Of a DNA stretch of 64,000 nucleotides, positions 55,170 to 62,668 are shown in pieces. A program made the position numbers and the translations under genes. Numbering within the stretch: the stretch's first letter is position 1; each line of letters opens with the position of its first letter. Source of the stretch: an uncultured Polaribacter sp. (GTDB lineage Bacteria; Bacteroidota; Bacteroidia; Flavobacteriales; Flavobacteriaceae); NCBI GenBank assembly GCA_947497755.1, contig CANMHT010000001.1:62001-126000 (forward strand), in the 5' to 3' direction. A model generated the notes under the pieces. It was not told the DNA's origin. It did no database searches and saw only the letters and a list, made by a program, of their open reading frames with translations.

Positions 55170-55782
55170 GCAGCAAATGTATAAAGTTTTTGTAAATGAT
55201 AAGCCAATAATTTTAACAGATTCGCTAAAAAATGATAACCAGTATCCTGTTTATATTTTTAGTGAGACCGTTATTGATGAAATTTTACATAAACTTAAAA
55301 AAGGAAATACCTTGGGAGCCAATTTGTTTACTCCAAATATTGAAGCTGATTGGGAGAAATTTAAGTTAAATTTTAAAGTTGTTCCTGCTGCTGGTGGTTT
55401 GGTAGTGAACCCTAATGACGAAATACTTTTTATTTACAGATCTAATGTTTGGGATTTGCCCAAAGGGAGAATAGAAGATGGCGAATCTATCGAAGAAACT
55501 GCCATTAGAGAAGTAGAAGAAGAATGTGGTGCCGAAAATTTAAAACTGATTAAACCTTTATTAACTACACATCATTTGTTTTATATGGATAATATTCAGC
55601 AAATGAAAGTTACTTATTGGTACTTAATGCAATCAGATGTTCAAAAGAACTTACAACCTCAAACAGAAGAAGGTATCACAGAAGTAGTTTTTAAAAATAA
55701 AGAAGAGATTCAATCAGCCATGCAAAATACCTATGCAAACATAAAATTGGTTTTAGATACCTATTATAAAAATAAACTATAA
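55168..55782 (+). CDS. Nudix hydrolase
   Basis: This protein of 204 residues (201 if the ATG at 55177 is used) has an N-terminal region of about 65 residues that is not part of the Nudix fold, then the Nudix box GRIEDGESIEETAIREVEEE, closing with CGAE. It hydrolyses a nucleoside diphosphate linked to another moiety; the substrate is unknown. A frame open as far as 54985 would run through pyrE and is rejected. A TATCTTTG -7 box at 55151-55158 supports a start at 55168 or 55177. It is divergent from pyrE. Confidence 0.88.
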   Translation: MQQMYKVFVNDKPIILTDSLKNDNQYPVYIFSETVIDEILHKLKKGNTLGANLFTPNIEADWEKFKLNFKVVPAAGGLVVNPNDEILFIYRSNVWDLPKGRIEDGESIEETAIREVEEECGAENLKLIKPLLTTHHLFYMDNIQQMKVTYWYLMQSDVQKNLQPQTEEGITEVVFKNKEEIQSAMQNTYANIKLVLDTYYKNKL

Positions 55783-55791
55783 AATAAAACC

Positions 55792-55799
55792 TATCTTTG
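55792..55799 (+). promoter_or_regulatory. -7 box of the sulP gene
   Basis: TATCTTTG, an exact TAnnTTTG match, lies 28 nt before the SulP ATG and 9 nt after the Nudix stop. No clear TTTG -33 box is seen at the standard distance. Confidence 0.5.
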
Positions 55800-55827
55800 C
55801 CGACTTCAAAAATAACCAACCAAAATT

Positions 55828-57456
55828 ATGACTGAGTTTATTAGAAAGAGAGTTAAGAATGTAAAGAATGATGTGTTGTCTGGAATTACTGTTGCCTTGG
55901 CATTAGTGCCAGAAGCTGTAGCATTTGCATTTGTTGCTGGTGTAGATCCATTAGTAGGATTGTATGCTGCATTTATGATTGGTTTAATAACTTCAATTTT
56001 TGGAGGTAGACCAGGAATGATTTCTGGAGCAACTGGAGCCTTAGCTGTGGTTATGGTGAATTTAGTATCTGAAGGTAATGCAATGGGAGCAGAAGGAGAA
56101 AATTTAGGTTTGTATTATTTGTTTGCTACTGTAATTTTAATGGGAGGAATTCAGATTCTAGCTGGTGTTTTTAAACTAGGAAAGTTTGTAAGACTAATTC
56201 CGCACCCAGTAATGATGGGATTTGTAAACGGATTGGCTATTGTAATATTCTTGTCTCAATTAGGGATGTTTACAAAAATTGTAGACGGTGAAAAGGTTTG
56301 GTTAGAAGGTACTAATCTTTGGATGATGATTGGACTTGTTGCTTTAACCATGTTAATTATGTGGGGGTTGCCTAGAATAAAAGCGACTAAAAAATTACCT
56401 GAAGCCTTAATCGGAATTTTAGTAGTAACTGCCATTGTGATTTTCTCTAATTTAGATGTTGCTACGGTTGGTTCATTTATTAGAGATGGTGGAGGTGAAG
56501 GATTAAAAGGAGGATTACCAACCTTACATTTGGAAACTTTTTCTAAAATACCAATGAATTTAGAAACCCTAACATTTATTTTTCCTTATGCGTTAATTTT
56601 AGCAGCTATCGGATTAATAGAATCTTTAATGACTTTAAATTTAATTGATGACTTAACTGAAACTAGAGGGAATTCTAATAGAGAATGTGTTGCTCAAGGA
56701 AGTGCTAATATTCTAACAGGATTGTTTGGTGGAATGGGAGGTTGTGCCATGATTGGACAATCTATAATTAATATTAAAGGTGGAGGAAGAGGAAGATTGT
56801 CTGGAATTACTGCTGCAGTTTTCTTATTAATTTTTATTGTTTTTGCATCTTCTTACATAGAGCAAGTACCTATTGCAGCATTGGTTGGAGTAATGTTTAT
56901 GGTAGTAATTGGAACTTTTGCTTGGTCTAGTTTTAGAATCTTAAATAAAATACCTAGAACAGATGTATTTGTGTTGATCTTAGTTTCTGGATTAACCGTA
57001 ATTTTTGATTTAGCAATTGCCGTAATTGCTGGTGTAATTGTTAGTGCACTTGTGTTTTCTTGGGAAAATGCAAGACGTATTAGAGCAAGAAAGAGAATTA
57101 AAGAAGATGGAACCAAAGTGTATGAAATTTGGGGACCATTATTTTTTGGAAGTATTTCTGCTTTTAATGAAAAGTTTGATATTAAAAACGATCCTCAAAA
57201 GGTAGAAGTTGATTTTGTAGAATCAAGAGTCAGTGATCATTCGGCAATAGAAGCAATCTATGCTTTGGTAGAGAAGTATAGAGCAGCGGGAAAAACAATT
57301 GTACTAAAACATTTAAGTGAAGATTGTAAAGTGTTATTATACAAATCTAGTCCAATATTTACAGAAGTAATTGAAGAGGCAATTGATGATCCACGTTATC
57401 ATTTAGCAGCGAATCCAGAAGATTTTCCAAAGCCATTATCAGAATATAAATTCTAA
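55828..57456 (+). CDS. SulP-family anion transporter
   Basis: The 542-residue protein has about 12-14 membrane helices in the SulP/SLC26 arrangement, starting with VLSGITVALALVPEAVAFAF and including FGGRPGMISGATGALAVVMV. A C-terminal cytoplasmic STAS domain covers about 425-540 (VDFVESRVSDHSAIEAIYAL, KTIVLKHLSEDCKVLLYK). Substrates in the family are sulfate, bicarbonate and dicarboxylates; sequence does not decide. It has its own -7 box and converges on the nucleotidyltransferase gene with a 4-base overlap (CTAA). Confidence 0.93.
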   Translation: MTEFIRKRVKNVKNDVLSGITVALALVPEAVAFAFVAGVDPLVGLYAAFMIGLITSIFGGRPGMISGATGALAVVMVNLVSEGNAMGAEGENLGLYYLFATVILMGGIQILAGVFKLGKFVRLIPHPVMMGFVNGLAIVIFLSQLGMFTKIVDGEKVWLEGTNLWMMIGLVALTMLIMWGLPRIKATKKLPEALIGILVVTAIVIFSNLDVATVGSFIRDGGGEGLKGGLPTLHLETFSKIPMNLETLTFIFPYALILAAIGLIESLMTLNLIDDLTETRGNSNRECVAQGSANILTGLFGGMGGCAMIGQSIINIKGGGRGRLSGITAAVFLLIFIVFASSYIEQVPIAALVGVMFMVVIGTFAWSSFRILNKIPRTDVFVLILVSGLTVIFDLAIAVIAGVIVSALVFSWENARRIRARKRIKEDGTKVYEIWGPLFFGSISAFNEKFDIKNDPQKVEVDFVESRVSDHSAIEAIYALVEKYRAAGKTIVLKHLSEDCKVLLYKSSPIFTEVIEEAIDDPRYHLAANPEDFPKPLSEYKF

Positions 57457-58061
57457 TGTTTAATAAATAGCTGCCAATCTTTGGGAGTGTTCAAATTTAA
57501 AATACAAGAAGCATCAGTAACATCTACATAAGAAGTTATTGAAGCTTCTTTTTTTATCTGATAATCGAGCCTGGCTTCATTGTTTTTAATGTCTACAGTA
57601 AGTAAAGTTTTCCAAAAACTAGAATGTAATTTTATAGGATGCCCATTTTTATGTTCAAATTTCGGAATTGTAATTGGACTTTTATTGTCTATTAATTGTT
57701 GTTGATTTTCTTTAGAAAACAAAGGAACATCAACAGGTAAAACAAAAAGCTCTTTTTTAACATTGATTTTTTGTAAGACAGCTTTAATTGTTGAAAACAA
57801 ACCGAATTCAGGAGAGGAATTTATAATTACGGTTATTTTTTTCTCTTGATAGATTACAGGAGAAGTTACTGCGTTTTGTAACCAAGGTATTGCTTTGAAG
57901 TATGCTTGATAATCATAACCTAAACCAATAAAAACTTCATTGCCAATAAAGTTTTCTATTTGCGAAAGTAGCCAATAATTCTCTTGGTATTTTAATAGAC
58001 CTTTAGGGGTTTTCATTCTAGATGATTTTCCGCCAGCAAGTAACACAAGAGAAGGATACAT
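57453..58061 (-). CDS. MobA/MocA-like molybdopterin nucleotidyltransferase
   Basis: The 202-residue protein has the nucleotidyltransferase opening VLLAGGKSSRMKTPKGLLKY, the metal site in LFVLPVDVPLF and the end segment DVTDASCILNLNTPKDW. It resembles MocA/MobA, which attach CTP or GTP to molybdopterin. The position near iorAB, a molybdoenzyme of the xanthine oxidase family that needs cytidylated cofactor, supports a MocA-like role. Genes for a CDF transporter and a small membrane protein lie between. Specificity for CTP versus GTP is inference. Confidence 0.78.
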   Translation of the reverse strand: MYPSLVLLAGGKSSRMKTPKGLLKYQENYWLLSQIENFIGNEVFIGLGYDYQAYFKAIPWLQNAVTSPVIYQEKKITVIINSSPEFGLFSTIKAVLQKINVKKELFVLPVDVPLFSKENQQQLIDNKSPITIPKFEHKNGHPIKLHSSFWKTLLTVDIKNNEARLDYQIKKEASITSYVDVTDASCILNLNTPKDWQLFIKH

Positions 58062-58063
58062 AA

Positions 58064-58342
58064 TTATTTAGAGATTAATAAATACATCCATAAAGTAAAA
58101 CTCGTAAGAACTAAGGTGTTTAAAAAGATAACAGTTTTTAAATAGCTAGTTTTTCTTTTGGTTAAAAATGTTTTAAGAGAAGCAATCAACCAAATAACAG
58201 CACTAAAATAAAGAATCAAAATTCCATAATGATAGGCTGCAAAAGCATGCTTGTACTGATGACCGAAAATCACATAAATAAGATATATAATTCCTATTCC
58301 TGTTGAATAAAACCTGAAAAAATCTATAAGGCCTTTTTTCAT
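58064..58342 (-). CDS. Small membrane protein, three helices
   Basis: The 92-residue protein has three hydrophobic segments (GIGIIYLIYVIFG, YGILILYFSAVIWLIASL and TVIFLNTLVLTSFTLWMYLL) joined by short basic loops. I do not recognise a family. It is 15 nt after the CDF transporter gene and 2 nt before the nucleotidyltransferase gene on the minus strand, so it belongs to the same transcript. It might assist the transporter; that is only inferred from place. Confidence 0.65.
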   Translation of the reverse strand: MKKGLIDFFRFYSTGIGIIYLIYVIFGHQYKHAFAAYHYGILILYFSAVIWLIASLKTFLTKRKTSYLKTVIFLNTLVLTSFTLWMYLLISK

Positions 58343-58357
58343 AATATGGGTTTAATT

Positions 58358-59152
58358 TTATTTACTTAGCTTTAAAATTCTTAGGGCTCCTTGGATTACC
58401 AAAATAAAAACAATTGAGCCAATTATTAAATCTGGTTTCTGTGAATTTAGCCAATTCACTAAAAGTCCAGCAGTAATAACTCCAAAATTAATTATTATAT
58501 CATTAGAAGTGAAAATCATACTAGCTTTCATATGTGCTTCTTCTTTACTTTTTGATTTTTGTAATAAATACAAACAAATTCCATTAGCAATTAATGCGAA
58601 AATAGAAACAGTAATCATTGTTGAGAAATTGGGTAAATCTTCAGTCCCTAAAAACCTTCTTAATACTTCTATAAATCCAATTAAAGCTAAGGTAATTTGA
58701 AAATAACCTGCAAGTTTAGCAACATGTTTTTTTCTTGTTAGTGAGGCACCAACAGCAAAAAGGCTAATTCCATAAACAAATGAATCAGCAAGCATGTCTA
58801 AGCTATCGGCAACTAAACCAATAGATTTTGAAACTATTCCTGTAGTCATTTCGATAATGAAAAAGGCAAAATTTATACCTAATACAGTCCAAAGTAATTT
58901 TTTTTGATTTTTACTTTCCTTAAAATCAGTTTGGTTTGTTTGTCCAGTTATAATTTTTTCACTTCCCAAATTGAGCTCAGCAATTGCATTTTCAATTTGA
59001 TCAATTTCTCCATTGTGGAATACAATTAATTTTCGTTCTACAATATTAAAATCTAAATGAACAATACTTGAAATCTCATCTAATTTCATCCGAATTAAAT
59101 TTTCTTCGGATGGGCAATCCATTTTGATAATTTTAAATATTGTTTTTTCCAT
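58358..59152 (-). CDS. CDF-family cation transporter with N-terminal HMA-like domain
   Basis: The 264-residue protein joins two parts. Residues 1 to about 70 form a ferredoxin-like heavy-metal domain with MDCPSEENLIRMKL, where the usual CxxC is reduced to one cysteine. Residues about 85-260 are the six-helix CDF domain with metal site GLVADSLDMLADSFVYG (Asp/His replaced by Asp...Asp) and the second site SNDIIINFGVI. The C-terminal cytoplasmic CDF domain is missing, so the N-terminal unit may replace it. It is in a minus-strand run with iorAB and mocA-like genes. Confidence 0.82.
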   Translation of the reverse strand: MEKTIFKIIKMDCPSEENLIRMKLDEISSIVHLDFNIVERKLIVFHNGEIDQIENAIAELNLGSEKIITGQTNQTDFKESKNQKKLLWTVLGINFAFFIIEMTTGIVSKSIGLVADSLDMLADSFVYGISLFAVGASLTRKKHVAKLAGYFQITLALIGFIEVLRRFLGTEDLPNFSTMITVSIFALIANGICLYLLQKSKSKEEAHMKASMIFTSNDIIINFGVITAGLLVNWLNSQKPDLIIGSIVFILVIQGALRILKLSK

Positions 59153-59189
59153 TCACATTTTCTTGAAAAAGACAAAAGTGTATTTCTAA

Positions 59190-61382
59190 TTAAACAATAC
59201 CATGATCAGATAACGGTAAAGTTCTATAGCGTTTACCGGTTGCATTAAAAATAGCATTTGTAATGGCAGGTGCAATTGGAGGTACTCCAGGTTCACCAAC
59301 TCCAGTTGGAGCTTCATCACTTTCTACAATGGTAATATCTATTGGAGGAACTTCATGCATTCTTGTCATGGTGTAATCATGGAAATTACTTTGTTCAATA
59401 GCACCATCTTTAGCGGTAATTTTACCATGTAAGGCAATTGACATACCAAAAACAGCAGCTCCTTCCATTTGATTTAATACATTGTCTCGGTTTAAAACCA
59501 TTCCACAATCTAAAGCAGTCCAAACATTGTGTAGCTTTACTTTATCGTTTATTACAGAAACTTCTACCACAGAAGCTACATAGCTATAAAAACTATAATA
59601 AAAAGCAATACCTAAACCATGTCCTTTTGGTAAATCTCTTCCCCAATTGGATTTTTTAGCAACAATATTTAATACATTTTTTAAGCGTTTGGTATTTAAA
59701 GGATGAGGTGATTTCTCTTCTCTTATTCTGTCTTTTCCAATCAGATCTAACTTAAATTGTAGCGGATCTTTTTCTGCAGTATATGCTAATTCATCAACAA
59801 AAGAATTGATTCCGAAACTATGAAAAATTGCACAAACAGAACGTAACCATCCGATTCTTACGTGAGGTTCTGCTTTGGCATTTTCGTAGCGAACATTGTC
59901 AATCTCAAAAGGATTATTATTCATACCTTGACCAATTTCCCAGCCAGCAGCATAATTTGCTCCAGGCATAAAAGTAGAATTGATAGAAGGGAAAGCAGTT
60001 CTATGTAACCATCCGGTTACTTTTCCTTTGGTATCTAATGAGGCTTTTAAATATTGCGCATTTGTTGTGTGGTAATAACTATGTTGTATGTCATCTTCTC
60101 TTGTCCAAACCACTTGTACAGGTGCATTTACTTTTTTAGATAAAGCAACAGCTTCAACCACAAAATCGGGTTTAGATTTACGTCCAAATCCACCACCTAA
60201 AAAAGTAACATTAATTGTTACGTCTTTAACATCTATTCCTAAATAAGCAGCAGCTTCTGCTCTTGCAGATTGAGGTGATTGTACAGGTGCCCATACTTCA
60301 CATTTTCCATCATGAACCCAAGCCAAAGCATTAGGTACTTCCATTGGTGCATGTACTAAATGTGGCAATTGATAGGTAGCTTCTACGGTTTTAGAAGCTG
60401 AAGAAAAAGCTTTTTTAACGCTTCCTTTTGTAGGAGGTACTACTTTAGCTCTTGTATGAACTCTATTGGTTAATTTTTGTGTGTAATTTTTACTATTATA
60501 TTTTCCATTACTCCCTTTGTTCCAAGTAACTTCTAAATTATTTCTACCTTGAATTGCAGCCCAAGTATTACTTGCAATTACAGCAACACCACCAAGCATT
60601 CCGAAAGGCCTTTTTACTCTTTCAACTTCAAAAACATCTTCTACGCCAGCTACTTTTAAAGCGTCGGTTTTGTCAAAGCTTTTTACAGATCCAAAAGCAG
60701 AAGGGCAACGAGCAATTACGGCAAATTTCATATTGGGTAAACGTGCGTCTAATCCATAAGTAGCAGATCCATGTGTAAAATCTTTAAGATCTATACTCTT
60801 TAAATCTTTACCGATGTAATTAAAGTCTTTTTTAGCTTTTAATGTTACATCTTTAGGTACTTCAAGTAGCATTGCGTCTTCTACTAAATCGCCAAAGAAA
60901 AACTTCTTTTTACTGGTTTTGTGTATTACATAATGCATAGAAGCTTTACATTCAGCAGGAGAAACTTGCCATTTTTTAGCAGCAGCTTCAATTAATATTG
61001 CTTTGGCAATAGCTCCCATTTTTCGCATTGGAGTTAGAATAGTTCTTACACTTCTAGAACCATCTGTATTTTGATTTCCAAACTTTTTATTTCCTGTAGC
61101 TTGTTCAACAGAAACATATTTCCAGTCGGCTTCCATTTCATCTGCAATGGCAGAAGTTAAAGAAGTTCTAATTCCTTGTCCCATTTCAGAACGAGAACAT
61201 AATAAAATTAACTTACCATCCTTTTTTAATTGAACAAATAAATTAGGAGCAAATGTTGTTCCATCATCTATTCTTACAATTTCTTTTTCTGAGGAAAATT
61301 GACATCCAATAATTAATCCTCCAGTTGCCAAGCCAAAAACTTTTACAAAATTTCTACGGCTCATATTTTGAATACCTTCCAT
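59190..61382 (-). CDS. iorB: Molybdoenzyme large subunit, isoquinoline 1-oxidoreductase-like
   Basis: The 730-residue protein belongs to the xanthine dehydrogenase family molybdopterin subunits. It starts with a twin-arginine signal (SRRNFVKVFGLATGGL) that ends in a lipobox, IIGC, so it is probably exported folded and lipid-anchored. LGGGFGRKSKPDFVVEAVAL, GWLRSVCAIFHSFGINSFVDE and the catalytic Glu in GVGEPGVPPIAPAI are visible. It pairs with the 2Fe-2S subunit encoded 2 nt upstream. As in Ior, no FAD subunit is present; the electron acceptor is unknown. Substrate is likely an N-heterocycle or aldehyde. Confidence 0.88.
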   Translation of the reverse strand: MEGIQNMSRRNFVKVFGLATGGLIIGCQFSSEKEIVRIDDGTTFAPNLFVQLKKDGKLILLCSRSEMGQGIRTSLTSAIADEMEADWKYVSVEQATGNKKFGNQNTDGSRSVRTILTPMRKMGAIAKAILIEAAAKKWQVSPAECKASMHYVIHKTSKKKFFFGDLVEDAMLLEVPKDVTLKAKKDFNYIGKDLKSIDLKDFTHGSATYGLDARLPNMKFAVIARCPSAFGSVKSFDKTDALKVAGVEDVFEVERVKRPFGMLGGVAVIASNTWAAIQGRNNLEVTWNKGSNGKYNSKNYTQKLTNRVHTRAKVVPPTKGSVKKAFSSASKTVEATYQLPHLVHAPMEVPNALAWVHDGKCEVWAPVQSPQSARAEAAAYLGIDVKDVTINVTFLGGGFGRKSKPDFVVEAVALSKKVNAPVQVVWTREDDIQHSYYHTTNAQYLKASLDTKGKVTGWLHRTAFPSINSTFMPGANYAAGWEIGQGMNNNPFEIDNVRYENAKAEPHVRIGWLRSVCAIFHSFGINSFVDELAYTAEKDPLQFKLDLIGKDRIREEKSPHPLNTKRLKNVLNIVAKKSNWGRDLPKGHGLGIAFYYSFYSYVASVVEVSVINDKVKLHNVWTALDCGMVLNRDNVLNQMEGAAVFGMSIALHGKITAKDGAIEQSNFHDYTMTRMHEVPPIDITIVESDEAPTGVGEPGVPPIAPAITNAIFNATGKRYRTLPLSDHGIV

Positions 61383-61384
61383 AT

Positions 61385-61840
61385 CTATTTGTTTTTAAGT
61401 GAAACGGCTTTATGTATTGCTTTTCTAATTCTCGGATAGGTTCCACACCTACAAATATTACCACTCATTGCATCATCAATATCTTCATCTGTTGGGTTGG
61501 GATTGCTATTAAGTAAGGAAGCAGCAGCAATTAACTGACCAGATTGACAGTAACCACACTGTGGAACATTGATTTCTTCCCAAGCTTCACGTAAAAATTC
61601 AAGATCATTGGTTTTTCCTTCAATGGTTGTAATTTTTTTTCCAACGCCATAACTTAAAGGTAAACTACATGATCTTACGACTTCTCCGTCAATAAGTATT
61701 GAGCAAGCTCCACATTGACTAACTCCGCAACCATATTTGGTGCCGGTTAATCCTACGATATCTCTAATTGCCCACAAAAGAGGCATATCTCCCGGTGCAT
61801 CTAAGTTGTGGTTTTTTCCGTTAATTGTAAGTGTTTTCAA
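61385..61840 (-). CDS. iorA: 2Fe-2S subunit, isoquinoline 1-oxidoreductase-like
   Basis: The 151-residue protein holds a plant-type 2Fe-2S site near the N-terminus ([18 protein letters not shown], then SCSLPL) and a second cluster domain ([32 protein letters not shown]). This is the small subunit of a xanthine dehydrogenase-type enzyme. It lacks a signal peptide and may travel with the Tat-dependent large subunit. The gene ends 2 nt before iorB. Confidence 0.94.
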   Translation of the reverse strand: MKTLTINGKNHNLDAPGDMPLLWAIRDIVGLTGTKYGCGVSQCGACSILIDGEVVRSCSLPLSYGVGKKITTIEGKTNDLEFLREAWEEINVPQCGYCQSGQLIAAASLLNSNPNPTDEDIDDAMSGNICRCGTYPRIRKAIHKAVSLKNK

Positions 61841-62103
61841 TTTGGTTGAATTTTAATGCTTACTAAGTTACTACTTTTTTAAAAGAAGCAGAAAATTTAA
61901 CTCAATTTAACTTTTTTAGAGAAAACTTTTTATGCCTTTACTGTTAGTTTTTTTATTTTTTACAACTATTGTTATAAAGGGAAAAGAAATTAAAAACTAT
62001 TTGTTTTTAGTAGCTGTTAAACCCGCAATAAAAAGTATATTAGCAGTAAGGCAATACGAATACTATTGCTTTATTTTAATTAAAATAATTAGAATTAGAA
62101 CTT
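61841..62103. other. Divergent intergenic region between iorA and the CDO gene
   Basis: These 263 nt are AT-rich and hold the upstream signals of iorAB (minus) and the cysteine dioxygenase gene (plus). A frame of 62 codons at 61932 is hydrophobic but has no promoter or start support. No clear inverted repeat or consensus promoter was found. Confidence 0.5.
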
Positions 62104-62643
62104 TTGAATTTTACAAGTAAAACTCAGCATACAATACAAAGTTTATCTGGACTTATCTCTGCTTTATCAGAAGAAAAGAATGGAGGTTATAGCGCTATTT
62201 TTAAAAGTTTAGAATTGCCAATTAGTGAATTAGATAGTTACATTTCTTGGGAAGAAAATTGTTATACACGTAATTGTATTGTAGCAAATGAAGACTTTGA
62301 ATTGATTTTAATTTGTTGGGACAAAGGACAAAAAACCGCAATTCATGATCATGATGGAGAAGATTGTTGGGTATATGCTCTTGATGGAGAGTTTAGAGAA
62401 GAGATTTATGCAGAGAATAAGCAGAAATTGTCATTGGTAAAAACTATAGATGCTTATCCTAAAGATATATTATACATAGCAGATTTTAAAGGTTTTCATA
62501 GCTTAGAAAATCGATCTAATAAAAGAAGTCTGTCTTTGCATTTGTATGCAAAACCTATTAAAAATTGTTTGGTTTACTGTACTAAAGAAAATCAATTTGT
62601 TCGTAAGGAATTGTCTTATGATAACGTCGAAAATAGAAGTTAA
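62104..62643 (+). CDS. Cysteine dioxygenase
   Basis: The 179-residue cupin oxidises cysteine to cysteine sulfinate. Iron ligands are H81 and H83 (AIHDHDGEDCW) and H132 (GFHSLEN). C88 sits at the position of human Cys93, and Y148 in LHLYAKP at Tyr157, so the Cys-Tyr cofactor of the animal enzyme may form; most bacterial CDOs have Gly at the first position. The start is a TTG at 62104, the only usual start codon in frame before the conserved region; a stop at 62086 limits it upstream. The decarboxylase gene follows 25 nt later. Confidence 0.88.
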   Translation: MNFTSKTQHTIQSLSGLISALSEEKNGGYSAIFKSLELPISELDSYISWEENCYTRNCIVANEDFELILICWDKGQKTAIHDHDGEDCWVYALDGEFREEIYAENKQKLSLVKTIDAYPKDILYIADFKGFHSLENRSNKRSLSLHLYAKPIKNCLVYCTKENQFVRKELSYDNVENRS

Positions 62644-62668
62644 TTTCCCAAATAAATACAAAAAATAA

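Noticed and set aside
61932..62120. 62-codon hydrophobic frame before the CDO gene
   Set aside because: It overlaps the CDO start, has no promoter or recognisable domain, and AT-rich DNA often gives hydrophobic frames by chance.
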